Source of the DNA: Blastopirellula sp. J2-11
Lineage (GTDB): Bacteria; Planctomycetota; Planctomycetia; Pirellulales; Pirellulaceae
Reading direction: 5' to 3'
NCBI RefSeq assembly: GCF_024584705.1
Contig: NZ_CP097384.1
Coordinates: 806,001-870,000, forward strand
DNA: 64,000 nucleotides
A program made the position numbers and the translations under genes. The notes below the pieces were generated by a model. That model did not search any database, was not told where the DNA came from, and worked only from the letters and a program-made list of their open reading frames with translations. Shown piece after piece: positions 7,953 through 17,899 of the stretch (its first letter is position 1; each line of letters starts with the position of its first letter).

Positions 7953-9785
7953 CTACGCCGCCGGCATCCGCCCTTCCAGATAAACCAGCAGCAGCGCAAT
8001 GTCGGCCGGCGTGATGCCGCTGATTCTCTCGGCTTGGGCCAACGTGCCGGGGCGATGCTTGGCCAATTTCTCGCGTGCTTCGGCCCGCATCTGAGAGAGA
8101 CCCTTATAGTCAAACGTATCGGGGATCCGCTTGTCGGCCAGCCGCTTTTGTCGCGCGACCTCGGTCTGCTGACGGACGACATACCCGGCGTATTTGATGT
8201 CGTAGGTGACTTGCTCGGCGACCGCGGAGTTGAACTGGGCGAGCTGGGGTTCGGCGGCGACCATCATCTCCCAAGTCGCCTCGGGACGCTTCAGGTACTT
8301 CTCGAGCGACGCTCCCTCGATGCGCCCTTTGTCGAGCAGCTTGCGCGCGGCCGTGATCGCGGTTTCCTTCTGCTCCAGTCGACTCCAGCGCTCGCTGTCG
8401 ATCATCCCGCACGCGTGAGCCAGCGGCGTGAGTCGGCGATCGGCGTTGTCTTGCCGCAGCATCAAGCGGAACTCGGCGCGGCTGGTGAACATGCGATACG
8501 GCTCGTCGACGCCGCAGGTCACCAGGTCGTCAATCAGCACGCCGATATAGGCTTGATCGCGTGAGAGGATCAGCGGCGGCTTGTCAGCGGCGGCCAGGGC
8601 GGCGTTCGCTCCGGCGATCAAGCCTTGCGCGGCCGCTTCTTCGTATCCGGTCGTGCCGTTGATCTGCCCGGCGAAGTAAAGCCCGTCGACATCCTTCGTT
8701 TCCAGCGTCGGACGCAATTGATCGGGCGAGCAATAATCGTACTCGACCGCATAGCCGTAGCGCATGATCTCGGCCTTCTCCAGGCCGGGGATCAGCTTCA
8801 ACATCCCATCTTGGACGTCGCGCGGCAGACTGGTCGAGATGCCGTTGACGTAAACTTCACGCGTGCGGCGACCTTCTGGTTCAAGAAACAGTTGATGCTG
8901 CGTCTTGTCGCTGAATCGAACGACCTTGTCTTCAATCGAAGGGCAATAGCGGGGCCCGCTTCCTTGGATCTGGCCCGAGTACATCGGCGCTCGATGCAAG
9001 TTGGCGCGGATCAGCTCATGCACCGCTTCGTTGGTGTGCGTGATGTGACAGGGGACCTGTTCTAGCGTCAGGTTGTCTGTCAGATACGAGAACGGTTGCG
9101 GCTGGTCATCGCCCGGCTGCACTTCAACGGCGGCGTAGTCAATGGTGTTGGCGTTCAATCGAGCCGGCGTGCCGGTCTTGAAACGCTCGACGCGAAACTG
9201 AAGTCGCTTCAACGCCTGGCTGATGCCGGAAGAGGTTCCTTCACCGCCGCGACCGCCAGGCGTCTTCGCTTCGCCGGTATGCATGATCGCCGAGAGGAAC
9301 GTGCCGGTCGTCAGCACGACGCGCGGAGCGCGATAGATCACGCCGCCGTGAACCAGGACGCCGGTCACTTGCTGGCGACCATCGACTTCTGCGGTCAGCA
9401 GATCGGCGACGATCTCTTGCCGCAGCGAAAGGTTCGGCTGGTCTTCGACCAGCAGCTTGACCAGGTTCTGGTACGCTTTCTTATCGGCTTGGGCGCGCGG
9501 ACCATGCATCGCCGGGCCTTTGCGGCGATTGAGCAGACGAAACTGGATGCCGGTCTCGTCAATCGCGCGACCCATGGCGCCCCCCAACGCGTCGACTTCG
9601 CGGACAATCTGCCCTTTGGCGACGCCGCCGATCGCCGGGTTACAGCTCATTTGGGCGACGGTGTCGAGATTGGTCGTCAGCAGCGCCGTTTTGGCGCCTA
9701 GCCGCGCAGCGGCCAGCGCCGCTTCGGTTCCGGCATGGCCGGCGCCGATGATCAAGACGTCGTAGTGATAGATGATTTCGGTCAT
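7953..9785 (-). CDS. mnmG: tRNA uridine-5-carboxymethylaminomethylation enzyme MnmG (GidA)
   Basis: A 610-residue FAD protein that, with MnmE, installs the cmnm5 group on U34 of certain tRNAs in the cytosol. The FAD-binding motif GAGHAG is at residues 14-19. Strongly conserved blocks include [31 protein letters not shown] and [20 protein letters not shown]. The length matches the family. The C-terminal MnmE/tRNA-interacting domain ends [16 protein letters not shown]. The gene is alone on its strand and shares a 133-bp divergent promoter region with the phosphorylase gene; mnmE is not in this window. Confidence 0.97.
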   Translation of the reverse strand: MTEIIYHYDVLIIGAGHAGTEAALAAARLGAKTALLTTNLDTVAQMSCNPAIGGVAKGQIVREVDALGGAMGRAIDETGIQFRLLNRRKGPAMHGPRAQADKKAYQNLVKLLVEDQPNLSLRQEIVADLLTAEVDGRQQVTGVLVHGGVIYRAPRVVLTTGTFLSAIMHTGEAKTPGGRGGEGTSSGISQALKRLQFRVERFKTGTPARLNANTIDYAAVEVQPGDDQPQPFSYLTDNLTLEQVPCHITHTNEAVHELIRANLHRAPMYSGQIQGSGPRYCPSIEDKVVRFSDKTQHQLFLEPEGRRTREVYVNGISTSLPRDVQDGMLKLIPGLEKAEIMRYGYAVEYDYCSPDQLRPTLETKDVDGLYFAGQINGTTGYEEAAAQGLIAGANAALAAADKPPLILSRDQAYIGVLIDDLVTCGVDEPYRMFTSRAEFRLMLRQDNADRRLTPLAHACGMIDSERWSRLEQKETAITAARKLLDKGRIEGASLEKYLKRPEATWEMMVAAEPQLAQFNSAVAEQVTYDIKYAGYVVRQQTEVARQKRLADKRIPDTFDYKGLSQMRAEAREKLAKHRPGTLAQAERISGITPADIALLLVYLEGRMPAA

Positions 9786-9918
9786 CGTTGCCCAGTTTAC
9801 GATAGGTCGCAGCCGCGAAACGGGTTATTTTAGCTGGAGAGGGCATGTCGCAACAGGTTCGCCCTGCCGCGGTTTGTCCGCTTCCCCCCAATTCCTATTT
9901 CGAGCGAACGAGAATTTC

Positions 9919-10764
9919 ATGCTGTTGCGGTGGCTGGTCGGCAATTGGGTTCAAAACCAGGGACGCGGCCTGATTCAAGAGAAACTGAAGGCCCATGTCG
10001 CCGGAGAAGGGGAGCCGATCCACGCGCCGGAGACGCTCGAAGTCGCTTGTTTCTTCGCGCTGGGGATCGAATCAGGCGGGCTATACGACTTGCTGGAAAC
10101 CCCCGAAACGATCCAGCATCCCGACTTTGTCGAACATCTCGGCCTGTTGGACGGTCGGTTGATTGCGCTGGTCGAAACCGGAGTCGGGGGCAAAAAAGCA
10201 CGACAAACGACGCAGCAATACATCGCGCTGCGGAAACCGCAGTGGATCGTCTCGTGCGGCTTTGCCGGCGGATTGGCCGAGCCGGTGAAAAAAGGGCAAG
10301 TGGTGATGGCCAACGCGGTGGTCCGAGCCGAGCGGGAAGAGTTGGTGATTCCGTTCTCAATGACCGCCGAGCAAGCGGCCAGCCAACCAGGGCTGCACGT
10401 CGGGCGTTTGTTGACGGTCGACAAGATCATTCGTACGCCTGACCAGAAGCGACAATTGGGAGAAGCCCATGCGGCGCTCGCGGTCGATATGGAGACCTAT
10501 GCGACGGCGGACGCGTGTGCGGAGCAGAAGACCCGTTTCCTGTCAGTCCGCGTGATTACGGACGCCGTCGATGACGAGTTGCCCAAGAACCTGGAGCGGC
10601 TTGTCGAGCAGACCAGCACGGCCAAAATGATTGGCGCTGCGGCCGCCGCGATCATCAATCGACCTGCGAGCGTGCAGGATATGTGGCGACTGCGCGAAAC
10701 CGCAATGAAGGCCAGCGATCGTCTCGCGAGGTTCCTTCAGGGGGTTGTTCCGCAGCTGAAGTAA
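9919..10764 (+). CDS. Nucleoside phosphorylase superfamily protein (MTA/SAH nucleosidase-like)
   Basis: A 281-residue PNP_UDP_1-fold protein. Characteristic blocks are ETGVGGKKAR (86-95), the phosphate/ribose strand CGFAGGL (113-119) and VDMETYA (189-195), where Glu192 is the nucleoside-binding glutamate. The catalytic Asp (Asp or Asn in this family) would be Asp207-210 in VITDAVDDEL. It probably cleaves or phosphorolyses the N-glycosidic bond of a purine nucleoside such as SAH, MTA or an aminofutalosine-like compound; the substrate is not resolvable. The ATG at 9919 is preferred: the in-frame reading upstream to 9772 lies inside the mnmG promoter region and is not conserved. Confidence 0.78.
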   Translation: MLLRWLVGNWVQNQGRGLIQEKLKAHVAGEGEPIHAPETLEVACFFALGIESGGLYDLLETPETIQHPDFVEHLGLLDGRLIALVETGVGGKKARQTTQQYIALRKPQWIVSCGFAGGLAEPVKKGQVVMANAVVRAEREELVIPFSMTAEQAASQPGLHVGRLLTVDKIIRTPDQKRQLGEAHAALAVDMETYATADACAEQKTRFLSVRVITDAVDDELPKNLERLVEQTSTAKMIGAAAAAIINRPASVQDMWRLRETAMKASDRLARFLQGVVPQLK

Positions 10765-10849
10765 GGGATTCTGCTTAACGATTGCTGCACCATCCTTATC
10801 CTGCTATCTTTGAGTCGTTATTTTTCATTGCGCGTGGGTAAGGCGATCT

Positions 10850-11833
10850 ATGGATGCTCAGCAAGCGGTTGATGCGGGCCTTGCCCTTTTGGACCAAGGG
10901 AAGCGGGATGAAGCTCTGGAGCATCTGGAGCATGCACTTGGCTTGGAACCGAAGCATGGTCAGGCATGGTTCGCCAAAGGCTGCGTGATGAGCGAATCGG
11001 GGCGCGTCCGCGACGCCGCCCACTGTTATCTGCAGGCGCTGCAATATGCCCCCGCCTACGCTGCGTTGATCTTGTTCGATCTGGGCAACTGTTTTCGCGA
11101 CATGGGTGAAGGAGAACGCGCCCTGGAGTGTTTTCAGTCGGTGACCGAACTGGAGCCAGACAATGCCGATGGTTGGATCAACCAAGGGGTCGTGCTAGAT
11201 AATCTTGGCCGAGCCGAAGAAGCGATACCATGCTATGACGCGGCGATCCGATTGGCGCCGAATGATGTGGACGCGTGGGCGAACCGGGGAAATTGTCTCC
11301 GAGCATTGCGCGAATTCGCCGAAGCGATCGAGTGCTATGAAAAAGCGCTCGAGTTGAACCCGCAAAGCCGAGCCGCATTGGCCGGTCGAGGAATCTGCGT
11401 CGCGGAACTGGGAGAGCCGGAACGCGGCTTGAGCTTGCTTGACCAGTGCCAGAGCGATCCTCCTTTTCCGCCGCTGTTGATTGAACGAGCGACGATTCTC
11501 ACGCAACTGGAGCGGTTTGAGGAAGCGATCGCCGACATCGATCAGGCGGTGCGACTCGGCGCCAATTTTCCCGAAGCGTGGAGCAATCGCGGCGAGTGCC
11601 TGATGCGACTGGGGCAATTTCCGGAAGCGGTCATTTCGTTTGAGACGGCGCTTACGCGCAGTTCGACGTTTGTGCCGGCGCTCTACGGCAAGGCCCGAGC
11701 GCTATGTCTCTGTCAGCAGATGGACGCTGCCCGCGAAACCTTGGAGTTGTACTTCACCGTCGCCGACGAAGAGGATCGGCGTTGGGAAGCGGCGCAGCAG
11801 CTGCGTGAGTTTTGTGAAGAGGAAGAGGAGTAA
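10850..11833 (+). CDS. Tetratricopeptide-repeat protein
   Basis: A 327-residue protein made almost entirely of about eight TPR units, such as AWFAKGCVMSESGRVRDAAH, GWINQGVVLDNLGRAEEAI and AWANRGNCLRALREFAEAI. No signal peptide or membrane helix is present, so it is cytosolic and likely a protein-protein interaction scaffold. The C-terminus is acidic (EFCEEEEE). It is transcribed in the same direction as the phosphorylase 85 bp upstream and may share its transcript. No enzymatic domain; partner unknown. Confidence 0.85.
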   Translation: MDAQQAVDAGLALLDQGKRDEALEHLEHALGLEPKHGQAWFAKGCVMSESGRVRDAAHCYLQALQYAPAYAALILFDLGNCFRDMGEGERALECFQSVTELEPDNADGWINQGVVLDNLGRAEEAIPCYDAAIRLAPNDVDAWANRGNCLRALREFAEAIECYEKALELNPQSRAALAGRGICVAELGEPERGLSLLDQCQSDPPFPPLLIERATILTQLERFEEAIADIDQAVRLGANFPEAWSNRGECLMRLGQFPEAVISFETALTRSSTFVPALYGKARALCLCQQMDAARETLELYFTVADEEDRRWEAAQQLREFCEEEEE

Positions 11834-11869
11834 TCGCTTGCGAAGTGCGCTTTGTTTTCTTCTGGCTCG

Positions 11870-12283
11870 TTACGGCGAAGTCAAATCAAAGTCGATCTGA
11901 TTACTGCCGGATGTAACCTTTTCAAGCAAATTCGTTTTCTCATCGGAGCTAACTTCGGCCGGCAATCGCAGGTTTTTTCTGGTCGCCGCTTCCGTGTCTT
12001 CGCCAGGACGGATCGTCACTTTGTAGGCGCCTATTCTGACGCCTTGCTGGCTGCGGCCTTGACGTAACACGTAGCTCCCGTCTGCTTGCGTGTAACCGAC
12101 CGCAGTTCCCAGCGTGCCGTCCTCTGAGGAAAACATCACTTCCAAGCCTGCCACCGACTCACCGTTAACGGTGACGACGCCGCTTACTTCGCCGGTTCCA
12201 CCTGCGAAGCAGCCAAGAGTGGAAGCAGTCAGAGTGACAAGGATCCCGCGTAAGCAGCGAGTAAAAATGGTTTTCTCAATCAT
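11870..12283 (-). CDS. Small lipoprotein with carboxypeptidase-regulatory-like fold
   Basis: A 137-residue lipoprotein. A hydrophobic signal ends in the lipobox STLGC (Cys25). The mature part is a single beta-sandwich: GVVTVNGESVAGLEVMFSSE, then ADGSYVLRQG and GAYKVTIRPG. This pattern is typical of planctomycete proteins encoded next to DUF1559 genes. It lies 190 bp downstream of the DUF1559 gene on the same strand. It is one of three such lipoprotein genes in this array; its role is unknown but likely cell-envelope. Confidence 0.78.
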   Translation of the reverse strand: MIEKTIFTRCLRGILVTLTASTLGCFAGGTGEVSGVVTVNGESVAGLEVMFSSEDGTLGTAVGYTQADGSYVLRQGRSQQGVRIGAYKVTIRPGEDTEAATRKNLRLPAEVSSDEKTNLLEKVTSGSNQIDFDLTSP

Positions 12284-12473
12284 TACTCATCTCATTCGAC
12301 ATTTAGATGGGTAGAAGCGAGAGCCAAGTCCCATGGCGACGTTCGTCGTCACACGCCTTCGCCTCGAATTGTGAAATCATTAAAGTGGGTAGAAGTGACT
12401 CGAAAGCGTGCTCATCACTAGGGACGAACACGCTTTAGGAGCCGCTCTGAGAACGATTCACGAACAACCAGCA

Positions 12474-13409
12474 TTAGGGAAGTTCAAATACAGTTCCGTC
12501 GGCACGTTTCCCCAGCGGAATGACCACGTTGGTGCGATCGGCAGTTTCCGTCAGAAAACGAGCCGAGGCGTCGCAGAGAAGGATGTTGATACCGCCGGGG
12601 TGTAAGCTAGACATCCCTTTTCCGCGGTTGACGCTATCTCCGTAATCATGGTTGATAATAAATCCAACCCGAGCTCCGGTTCGGCTGACGCCGTTTTCTG
12701 AACCGCTGCCGCTTCGGCCGACGCCGGCCCAGACCGCTGCGCCAAAGGGATAGTCAGGGTCGGAATACGAAGGACCGCCGTCACGCTCACCGACCAGCAG
12801 CGTATTGCTGGTGCCGTCGAGAACGTCGCGAAGACCTAAGTAACTACTGCCGTAAAACATGCCGTCGCCAGCCGTGGAGTTGGTTACCGCGTCGTAGCCC
12901 AGATTGCAGACGTAGTTGGACGTGGCGATGTCAAAATGATCGTTCACGCCAAAATCGACGCGATCGTTGAGATCGCCGGTCACATCACTCGGGCAGCGAT
13001 ATCCCTTAATCACTGTTTGCAGCAGCGCTTTATCGGTATCGGTCGCCGAAGAAGTATATCGCTCTCTCAGGCGAATTTCGCCGGGAGAGAGTTGATCATA
13101 GAGCGCTCCTTGCTCGATTTGCGGCAAGAGATTCGTCCCCCAGCCGTATTGCGGATCATTCGTGTCGCCGCGTCGCAGCCAGCCCGGCGGCAGGCTGTTG
13201 TACGTGTCATGATAGTTGTGCATCGCCAACCCGATCTGTTTCAGATTGTTGATGCATTGCATGCGACGAGCCGCTTCGCGCGCTTGTTGCACGGCCGGTA
13301 AGAGCAACGCGATCAGAACGCCGATGATAGCGATCACCACCAGTAGTTCGACCAACGTAAAGCCTCGCCGCGGCTTTGTCGGCGGAGTGATCAGATTGAT
13401 ATGTCGCAT
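12474..13409 (-). CDS. DUF1559 protein with prepilin-type N-terminus (array member 1)
   Basis: A 311-residue pseudopilin-like protein. The type IV prepilin cleavage/methylation motif is [10 protein letters not shown] (Gly16-Phe17 junction), followed by a long hydrophobic helix and the [12 protein letters not shown] motif. The C-terminal SBP_bac_10 (DUF1559) domain ends in the SSLHPGGINILLCDASARF signature, family wording HPGG...DGSV. The helix anchors it in the inner membrane or a pseudopilus. A GAGG ribosome site precedes the ATG. A small lipoprotein gene follows on the same strand. DUF1559 proteins are hugely expanded in Planctomycetes; function unknown. Confidence 0.9.
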   Translation of the reverse strand: MRHINLITPPTKPRRGFTLVELLVVIAIIGVLIALLLPAVQQAREAARRMQCINNLKQIGLAMHNYHDTYNSLPPGWLRRGDTNDPQYGWGTNLLPQIEQGALYDQLSPGEIRLRERYTSSATDTDKALLQTVIKGYRCPSDVTGDLNDRVDFGVNDHFDIATSNYVCNLGYDAVTNSTAGDGMFYGSSYLGLRDVLDGTSNTLLVGERDGGPSYSDPDYPFGAAVWAGVGRSGSGSENGVSRTGARVGFIINHDYGDSVNRGKGMSSLHPGGINILLCDASARFLTETADRTNVVIPLGKRADGTVFELP

Positions 13410-13825
13410 GATTTACCTCTGAATGGTAATAGAAGGGAGAATAAGATATGGGAGATTCATGATCTAGGAAGTTTGCTCGATACCAAGGCCAATGCTTGGC
13501 GCCAAGATTTCTCCTCTCTGCGGGACCATCCAATATGTTGGTAGATTGCCCGCTGTGTAGCACGGAGAGTTTGATTTTATAAAAGCAGGGTATCAGGAAA
13601 AACGGCAAAAAACAACATATTATTGCGATTTTTGATCGAAGTTGCCCCCGTTTTTTTTCGTTGGCGAGACACGTTGGGGAATATGCGCATCTAGACGCAT
13701 CACCCTGTATTGATGCTTTGGTGTTATGTTATTTGCATGGTTGGCTCCGCTAGCAGAGCAATCCGGACCAATCGGATGTGGTTTGGCTAAATAACGCAAC
13801 TTCAAAACATCTAACTTGACTGTGA
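13410..13825 (-). other. Long leader upstream of DUF1559 array member 1
   Basis: This 416-bp AT-richer stretch between the PhoD-like gene and the DUF1559 gene shows no coding sequence on either strand. It contains several A/T runs (for example T8 near 13651-13658) and probably carries the promoter and a 5' leader. No classical terminator for the PhoD-like gene was found in it. Confidence 0.35.
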
Positions 13826-15190
13826 TCATGTTTCCTCGGTTAGGAATTTCGCTTCGTGAACGACCTCTCCATCGACGTCATGATGGCGAAAGGTGATCCG
13901 CGGCGCGTTCGTTTCCAGTCGGCTCGTCTCGACGCTCAGGAAACCGCCTTGAACGCGGAGGAACTGATGCTCGGGCAAGACGTTGTTGGGGTCCCAGCCG
14001 CCGGCGTGCTGGTCGGTGCTGGGGCCACAGCCAAACTCGCGTACCTTGGTTTCTGAATCGATGGAGAAGAACTGCCAATGCCGATCGCCGCAGATCACGA
14101 ACATGTTTTTTCGATCCCCGATAAACTGCCGCACGCGGTCCCCTTCGTTTCGCCAGGCGGCGTTGGAATGGTTGTCACGTTTCCCTTTCGGACGGTCTGG
14201 TCCCACGATCGGCGTGGGGCTGATGAGCACGTGAAACGTCGCGTCCGACGCGTCGACCGTCTCTTGCAGCCAGTTCCACTGCTCGTCGCCCCAGATCGAC
14301 TTGTCGGGCCCGTCCTGTTTGCGGTTGGGATCGCGAAAATCGCGTCCCTCCATCAGCCAAATCTGCAGATCCTTGCCCCAGCGAACCGTGCGATACGGCA
14401 GTTCGCCGTGCGGGGTCTGCTCAAGCATGATCGCTTGACCTTCCTCGAAGGTTAGATCGTGGTACTTCTGTCCTGGCCAGGCGTCATCTTTCAAAACATC
14501 GTGGTCGTCTTTGATGAAATAACTGGCGATGTTGCGATGAAACTGACGGTGCAGCGGCAGATTGGCCATCCGGTGCCAGTGGAGTCGCGCGAGACCGGCG
14601 TTGGTCGCCAGCGGCGGCACGTCTCGATCGTAGTAGACGTTGTCGCCGGTATGGACAAAAAACTGCGGCTCCAGACGCAGCATCGACGGGTAGATCTTCA
14701 CGCCGCGGCCCGGCACGTCCATCGTTTCATAGGCGTGACAAGTCGTGACGACGAAACGAATCGGTTCGGTCGACCCCGACTCTGGCGCCGTCTGAAACGT
14801 GCCGTCGGTCGCGTTGGTTCGGCCATCCGCTTCGGCTTCCACCACATAGGCGTACTTCGTACCGGGCGACAAGTTGGTCAACGCACATTGAACCGTGTAG
14901 TCGTGTTTGGCGAGCGCCGGTTTCCAAGCGGTCGCTTGCGTTTTTTCAGGCTGATCGGCCGGGGCGTATTTGACGCGCACCTTTCCTGCGACGCCCGGCA
15001 ATTGAAACGCCTTGTCGCCCTGGTCGACCGAACAAAGCCGCGTCCACAAGACCGCGCTGTCGGAGGTCGCTTCGCCGACTTTGACGCCGCAGCCGAAGAA
15101 GGGACCGCCTGGAGCGCCGGCAAAGCTGGTCGAAGCGACCGTCAGCGGTAGTCCAAAAGCGATCAATTTGAGTGACGAACGGCGTTTCAT
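13826..15190 (-). CDS. PhoD-like alkaline phosphatase / metallophosphoesterase, secreted
   Basis: A 454-residue exported phosphoesterase. The N-terminus MKRRSSLKLIAF followed by a hydrophobic stretch and ASTSFAGA looks like a Sec (possibly Tat-like) signal. Residues 30-140 form the N-terminal fibronectin-like PhoD_N domain (GVKVGEATSDSAVLWTRL). Catalytic-domain metal motifs follow: HTGDN (180-184), YFIKDDHD (near 224-231) and CGDRHW (near residue 370). It likely hydrolyses phosphodi- or monoesters in the periplasm. It is embedded in the DUF1559/lipoprotein array, between lipoprotein gene 15348-15776 and DUF1559 member 1, so its presence there may be coincidental. Confidence 0.87.
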   Translation of the reverse strand: MKRRSSLKLIAFGLPLTVASTSFAGAPGGPFFGCGVKVGEATSDSAVLWTRLCSVDQGDKAFQLPGVAGKVRVKYAPADQPEKTQATAWKPALAKHDYTVQCALTNLSPGTKYAYVVEAEADGRTNATDGTFQTAPESGSTEPIRFVVTTCHAYETMDVPGRGVKIYPSMLRLEPQFFVHTGDNVYYDRDVPPLATNAGLARLHWHRMANLPLHRQFHRNIASYFIKDDHDVLKDDAWPGQKYHDLTFEEGQAIMLEQTPHGELPYRTVRWGKDLQIWLMEGRDFRDPNRKQDGPDKSIWGDEQWNWLQETVDASDATFHVLISPTPIVGPDRPKGKRDNHSNAAWRNEGDRVRQFIGDRKNMFVICGDRHWQFFSIDSETKVREFGCGPSTDQHAGGWDPNNVLPEHQFLRVQGGFLSVETSRLETNAPRITFRHHDVDGEVVHEAKFLTEET

Positions 15191-15347
15191 GACAAACGAA
15201 GCTTTCTATTCCGAGTCAGGGAGGCGTTATCGCCGGGAGAGATTTTCAGGTGGGATGATTTGGCGTTTGAGTTCGTCTATTGCCGGCCTGGCGACGGGGA
15301 AATGCTTCGCCGTACGCCGGCAGAGGACGACTCAGCGATCGCCGAAA

Positions 15348-15776
15348 TCACTTGCTCTGCAAGTCAAAATCGATCACGTTCGGCTCGCTTTTGACTTCGA
15401 CGAGGAGTTCGGTTTTCTCGTTGTACTCGGCAGGAACGAGTTCCTTGATGTGGCGACTTTCGTCCGCCGATAACCCGCCGGTCGTGATTTCGACGCGGTA
15501 GGTTCCTGGCGGTGCGCCGTAGCTATCTACCGTGTAACGCAATTCATAGCGTCCTTCTTGATCGGTGATCGCGGACGCAGGGCGGCCTGCAACCTGAGGA
15601 AGGAACCGGACGCACGCCGCTGGCAGGGGCTTTCCGTCTAACATGGCCTGGCCGGTTACCGGGGCGACGTCGTAAGAGGCGCCGCCGCAGCCAGTCCAAA
15701 CCATCAGCCCCAAAAAGACGCTGACCCACAGCCGATGCGACGGCGTCGAATGGTTGAAATAGGAGAACATATTCAT
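15348..15776 (-). CDS. Small lipoprotein paired with DUF1559 array member 2
   Basis: A 142-residue lipoprotein with lipobox VWTGC (Cys30). The mature part is a carboxypeptidase-regulatory-like sandwich (PVTGQAMLDGKPLPAACVRF, DQEGRYELRYTVDSYGAPPG, TYRVEITTGG). Its ATG lies one nucleotide after the TAA of the DUF1559 gene upstream, so the two are translationally coupled. This is the tightest evidence in the window that the lipoprotein and the pseudopilin work together. It ends NVIDFDLQSK, similar to the IDFDL ending of the lipoprotein at 11870-12283. Confidence 0.8.
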   Translation of the reverse strand: MNMFSYFNHSTPSHRLWVSVFLGLMVWTGCGGASYDVAPVTGQAMLDGKPLPAACVRFLPQVAGRPASAITDQEGRYELRYTVDSYGAPPGTYRVEITTGGLSADESRHIKELVPAEYNEKTELLVEVKSEPNVIDFDLQSK

Positions 15777-15777
15777 G

Positions 15778-16695
15778 TTAATAGGATCCTATCGGCACGC
15801 CGTCGTTGCGGCATCCTAGGCGTTGGTAGGTGCTGATCGTCTGCGTACCAGAAGAGTTCGTATAGTCGTAGGCGGCGTCGATCGTTTCGGGAATGAATTG
15901 GACCGACCCGTCGCAGAAGGTAAACAGCGCCCCGCCGGGGTGCAGGCTGCTAAAACACTTTACGTTGGTTGGGTCGTTCAAGGCGCCGTCGCTGGTTCTC
16001 ACAGAGGCCAGCGTCATTTTTTTGTCAGAGCTGCCTGTGCTGGAATGGGTCACGCCAACCCATAGGGAGCCCTTGTTGACGAAGTAGTTTCGCTCGCCCA
16101 AGAGAAACGTATTGCTCGTCCCGTCAAGGATATCGCGCATTTTGATGTAGCTTAGCGCCCAGAAAATACCATTCCCCGGCGAGTCGGTCACCGCCGCGTT
16201 GTCAGGTCCCATGCTGCCGACATAGTTGGCCAACGCGACCTCTGGCCGCGAGTCGTCGCTCCCTTTGGGCGTCAGGTAGTCATTCAGATCGGGCGCAGAG
16301 TCGGAAGGGCAGCGGAAATCGGTGATTTTCGTTTGTGCGCCCGACAGAATGTTGCTGTCGCTAAAGTCCATGCGTGAAGTCGTGACGCTGAGCTGATCGT
16401 ACATCGCATTCTGCTCGACGTATGGCAGTAGGAACGTGCACCAGCTCCAGCCGTTGCGGTTATGAAATCCCGCGGGGAAGGATCGGTTGACATCGTGATA
16501 GTTGTGCAACGCTAAGCCGAGTTGTTTTTGGTTGTTCGTGCATTGCATCCGACGCGCCGCTTCCCGCGCTTGTTGCACGGCCGGAAGCAATAATGCGATC
16601 AGGACGCCGATGATGGCGATCACCACCAGCAATTCAACCAGTGTAAAGCCAAGTCGTCGATTTCGTGGTGATGGTGAATTGAAAATGTAGAGCAT
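15778..16695 (-). CDS. DUF1559 protein with prepilin-type N-terminus (array member 2)
   Basis: A 305-residue pseudopilin-like protein with the GFTLVELL motif, transmembrane helix and [12 protein letters not shown]. It has the DUF1559 C-terminal signature SSLHPGGALFTFCDGSVQFI. The ATG at 16695 (MLYIFNSPSP) is chosen over an upstream ATG at 16737 because array member 3 begins with almost the same residues and both have an A/GGGTGCA element just upstream. The stop is followed after one base by the lipoprotein start. It is preceded, on the same strand, by member 3, 91 bp away. Confidence 0.9.
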   Translation of the reverse strand: MLYIFNSPSPRNRRLGFTLVELLVVIAIIGVLIALLLPAVQQAREAARRMQCTNNQKQLGLALHNYHDVNRSFPAGFHNRNGWSWCTFLLPYVEQNAMYDQLSVTTSRMDFSDSNILSGAQTKITDFRCPSDSAPDLNDYLTPKGSDDSRPEVALANYVGSMGPDNAAVTDSPGNGIFWALSYIKMRDILDGTSNTFLLGERNYFVNKGSLWVGVTHSSTGSSDKKMTLASVRTSDGALNDPTNVKCFSSLHPGGALFTFCDGSVQFIPETIDAAYDYTNSSGTQTISTYQRLGCRNDGVPIGSY

Positions 16696-16786
16696 AATGC
16701 ACCTATGAAATGAGGAAATCAAAATTAATGGCGCCATGAAAGGGAGCTCGAGCGGCTAAGGTTGAGAAGTGCGCTAGGCTCCGCAA

Positions 16787-17761
16787 TTAAGGCAAGCCGC
16801 CCACCGGCAGCGCATCGTTTCGAATGCCAAGTTGGCGATAGATGTTGATTTCGATCGTTTCGGGCACAAACTGCACGGAGGCGTCTCCCAGCAGAAAGAG
16901 GGCTCCGCCTGGGTGGACGCTTCCAAAGGTTCCTGTCGAATCGGCCCAGAGATCGACCTCGGTTTCATGTAAGACATCAGGGCCCGAGTTGATGCCTCGG
17001 ACGGTTGCGCATCCGCTAGGAGCGCTCTTACCGCCGACCCATCCAGATGCCCAGCTAAACGTTTCGTCGTCGCTGTTGGGGCCTTTGAAGTAAATCGATT
17101 CGCCCACCATAAAGCTATTGGTCGTTCCGTCGATGATATCGCGGAATCCGGTTTTGCTGTCGCTATAGAGAATGCCGTTATTGTAAATCAGCGATCCGCC
17201 GAAACCGCTGCTCGAGCATGCTTTGTACTCGGACGCTTCGGTACCGCCTCCCATCACGCCCAAATAATCTAAGACAGGCGTGGAGTTGTCGGATAAGGGA
17301 TTCGAGGGGCAGTGATATGCGGTGATAACCTGAATCGCCGGACCTTGATTGACCGCCCCCTGATCGGGATCAGGGGTCTCGTAGGCGTCGTCCCAGCCCC
17401 ACGGAAATTTTTCCGTCAGGTCGAACTGTTCGTACAGACTGTTTTGTTCCATATACGGCAAGATCCGAACCGTCCATGGAGCGCGAGCTCTTGATTTTGA
17501 ACCGCTGCATGCGTCATCGCCGTCGATTTCGCCCCCCGAAGGAAATTGCCCGTGGGTGTCATGAAAGTTATGCAGCGCCAAGCCGATCTGTTTCTGGTTG
17601 TTGGTACATTCCATTCGGCGAGCCGCTTCGCGCGCTTGTTGCACGGCCGGCAGCAATAACGCGATTAAGACGCCGATGATCGCAATCACCACCAATAATT
17701 CGACCAGCGTGAAGCCTCGTCGCCAATATTGTGGTGAGGGTGAATTGAAGTAAAAAAGCAT
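16787..17761 (-). CDS. DUF1559 protein with prepilin-type N-terminus (array member 3)
   Basis: A 324-residue pseudopilin-like protein. Starting at ATG 17761 it reads MLFYFNSPSP, then GFTLVELL and the usual helix. The DUF1559 domain includes [40 protein letters not shown] and the final SVHPGGALFLLGDASVQF. It is strikingly similar to member 4 (18403-19389) across its whole length, far more than to members 1, 2 or 5, so the pair arose by recent tandem duplication. The ATG at 17773 would add four residues and is the alternative start. Confidence 0.88.
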   Translation of the reverse strand: MLFYFNSPSPQYWRRGFTLVELLVVIAIIGVLIALLLPAVQQAREAARRMECTNNQKQIGLALHNFHDTHGQFPSGGEIDGDDACSGSKSRARAPWTVRILPYMEQNSLYEQFDLTEKFPWGWDDAYETPDPDQGAVNQGPAIQVITAYHCPSNPLSDNSTPVLDYLGVMGGGTEASEYKACSSSGFGGSLIYNNGILYSDSKTGFRDIIDGTTNSFMVGESIYFKGPNSDDETFSWASGWVGGKSAPSGCATVRGINSGPDVLHETEVDLWADSTGTFGSVHPGGALFLLGDASVQFVPETIEINIYRQLGIRNDALPVGGLP

Positions 17762-17899
17762 TGCTGCACCCATGAGGTAATGGAGAAGAAATGAAAGGAT
17801 GTTTTTACTCGAAACGGCTCTTCACCGAACGCGCCGCTGCCTGATGAGATTCTCAATTTATTAGGCCGGCGGCGAGCTGCCAGTCGAGGAAAGTCGCTC

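Noticed and set aside
12405-12440. Terminator between lipoprotein and DUF1559 gene 1
   Set aside because: The stem AAAGCGTG / CACGCTTT has an 18-nt loop and no T run on the minus strand, and it lies inside what is probably one transcript.
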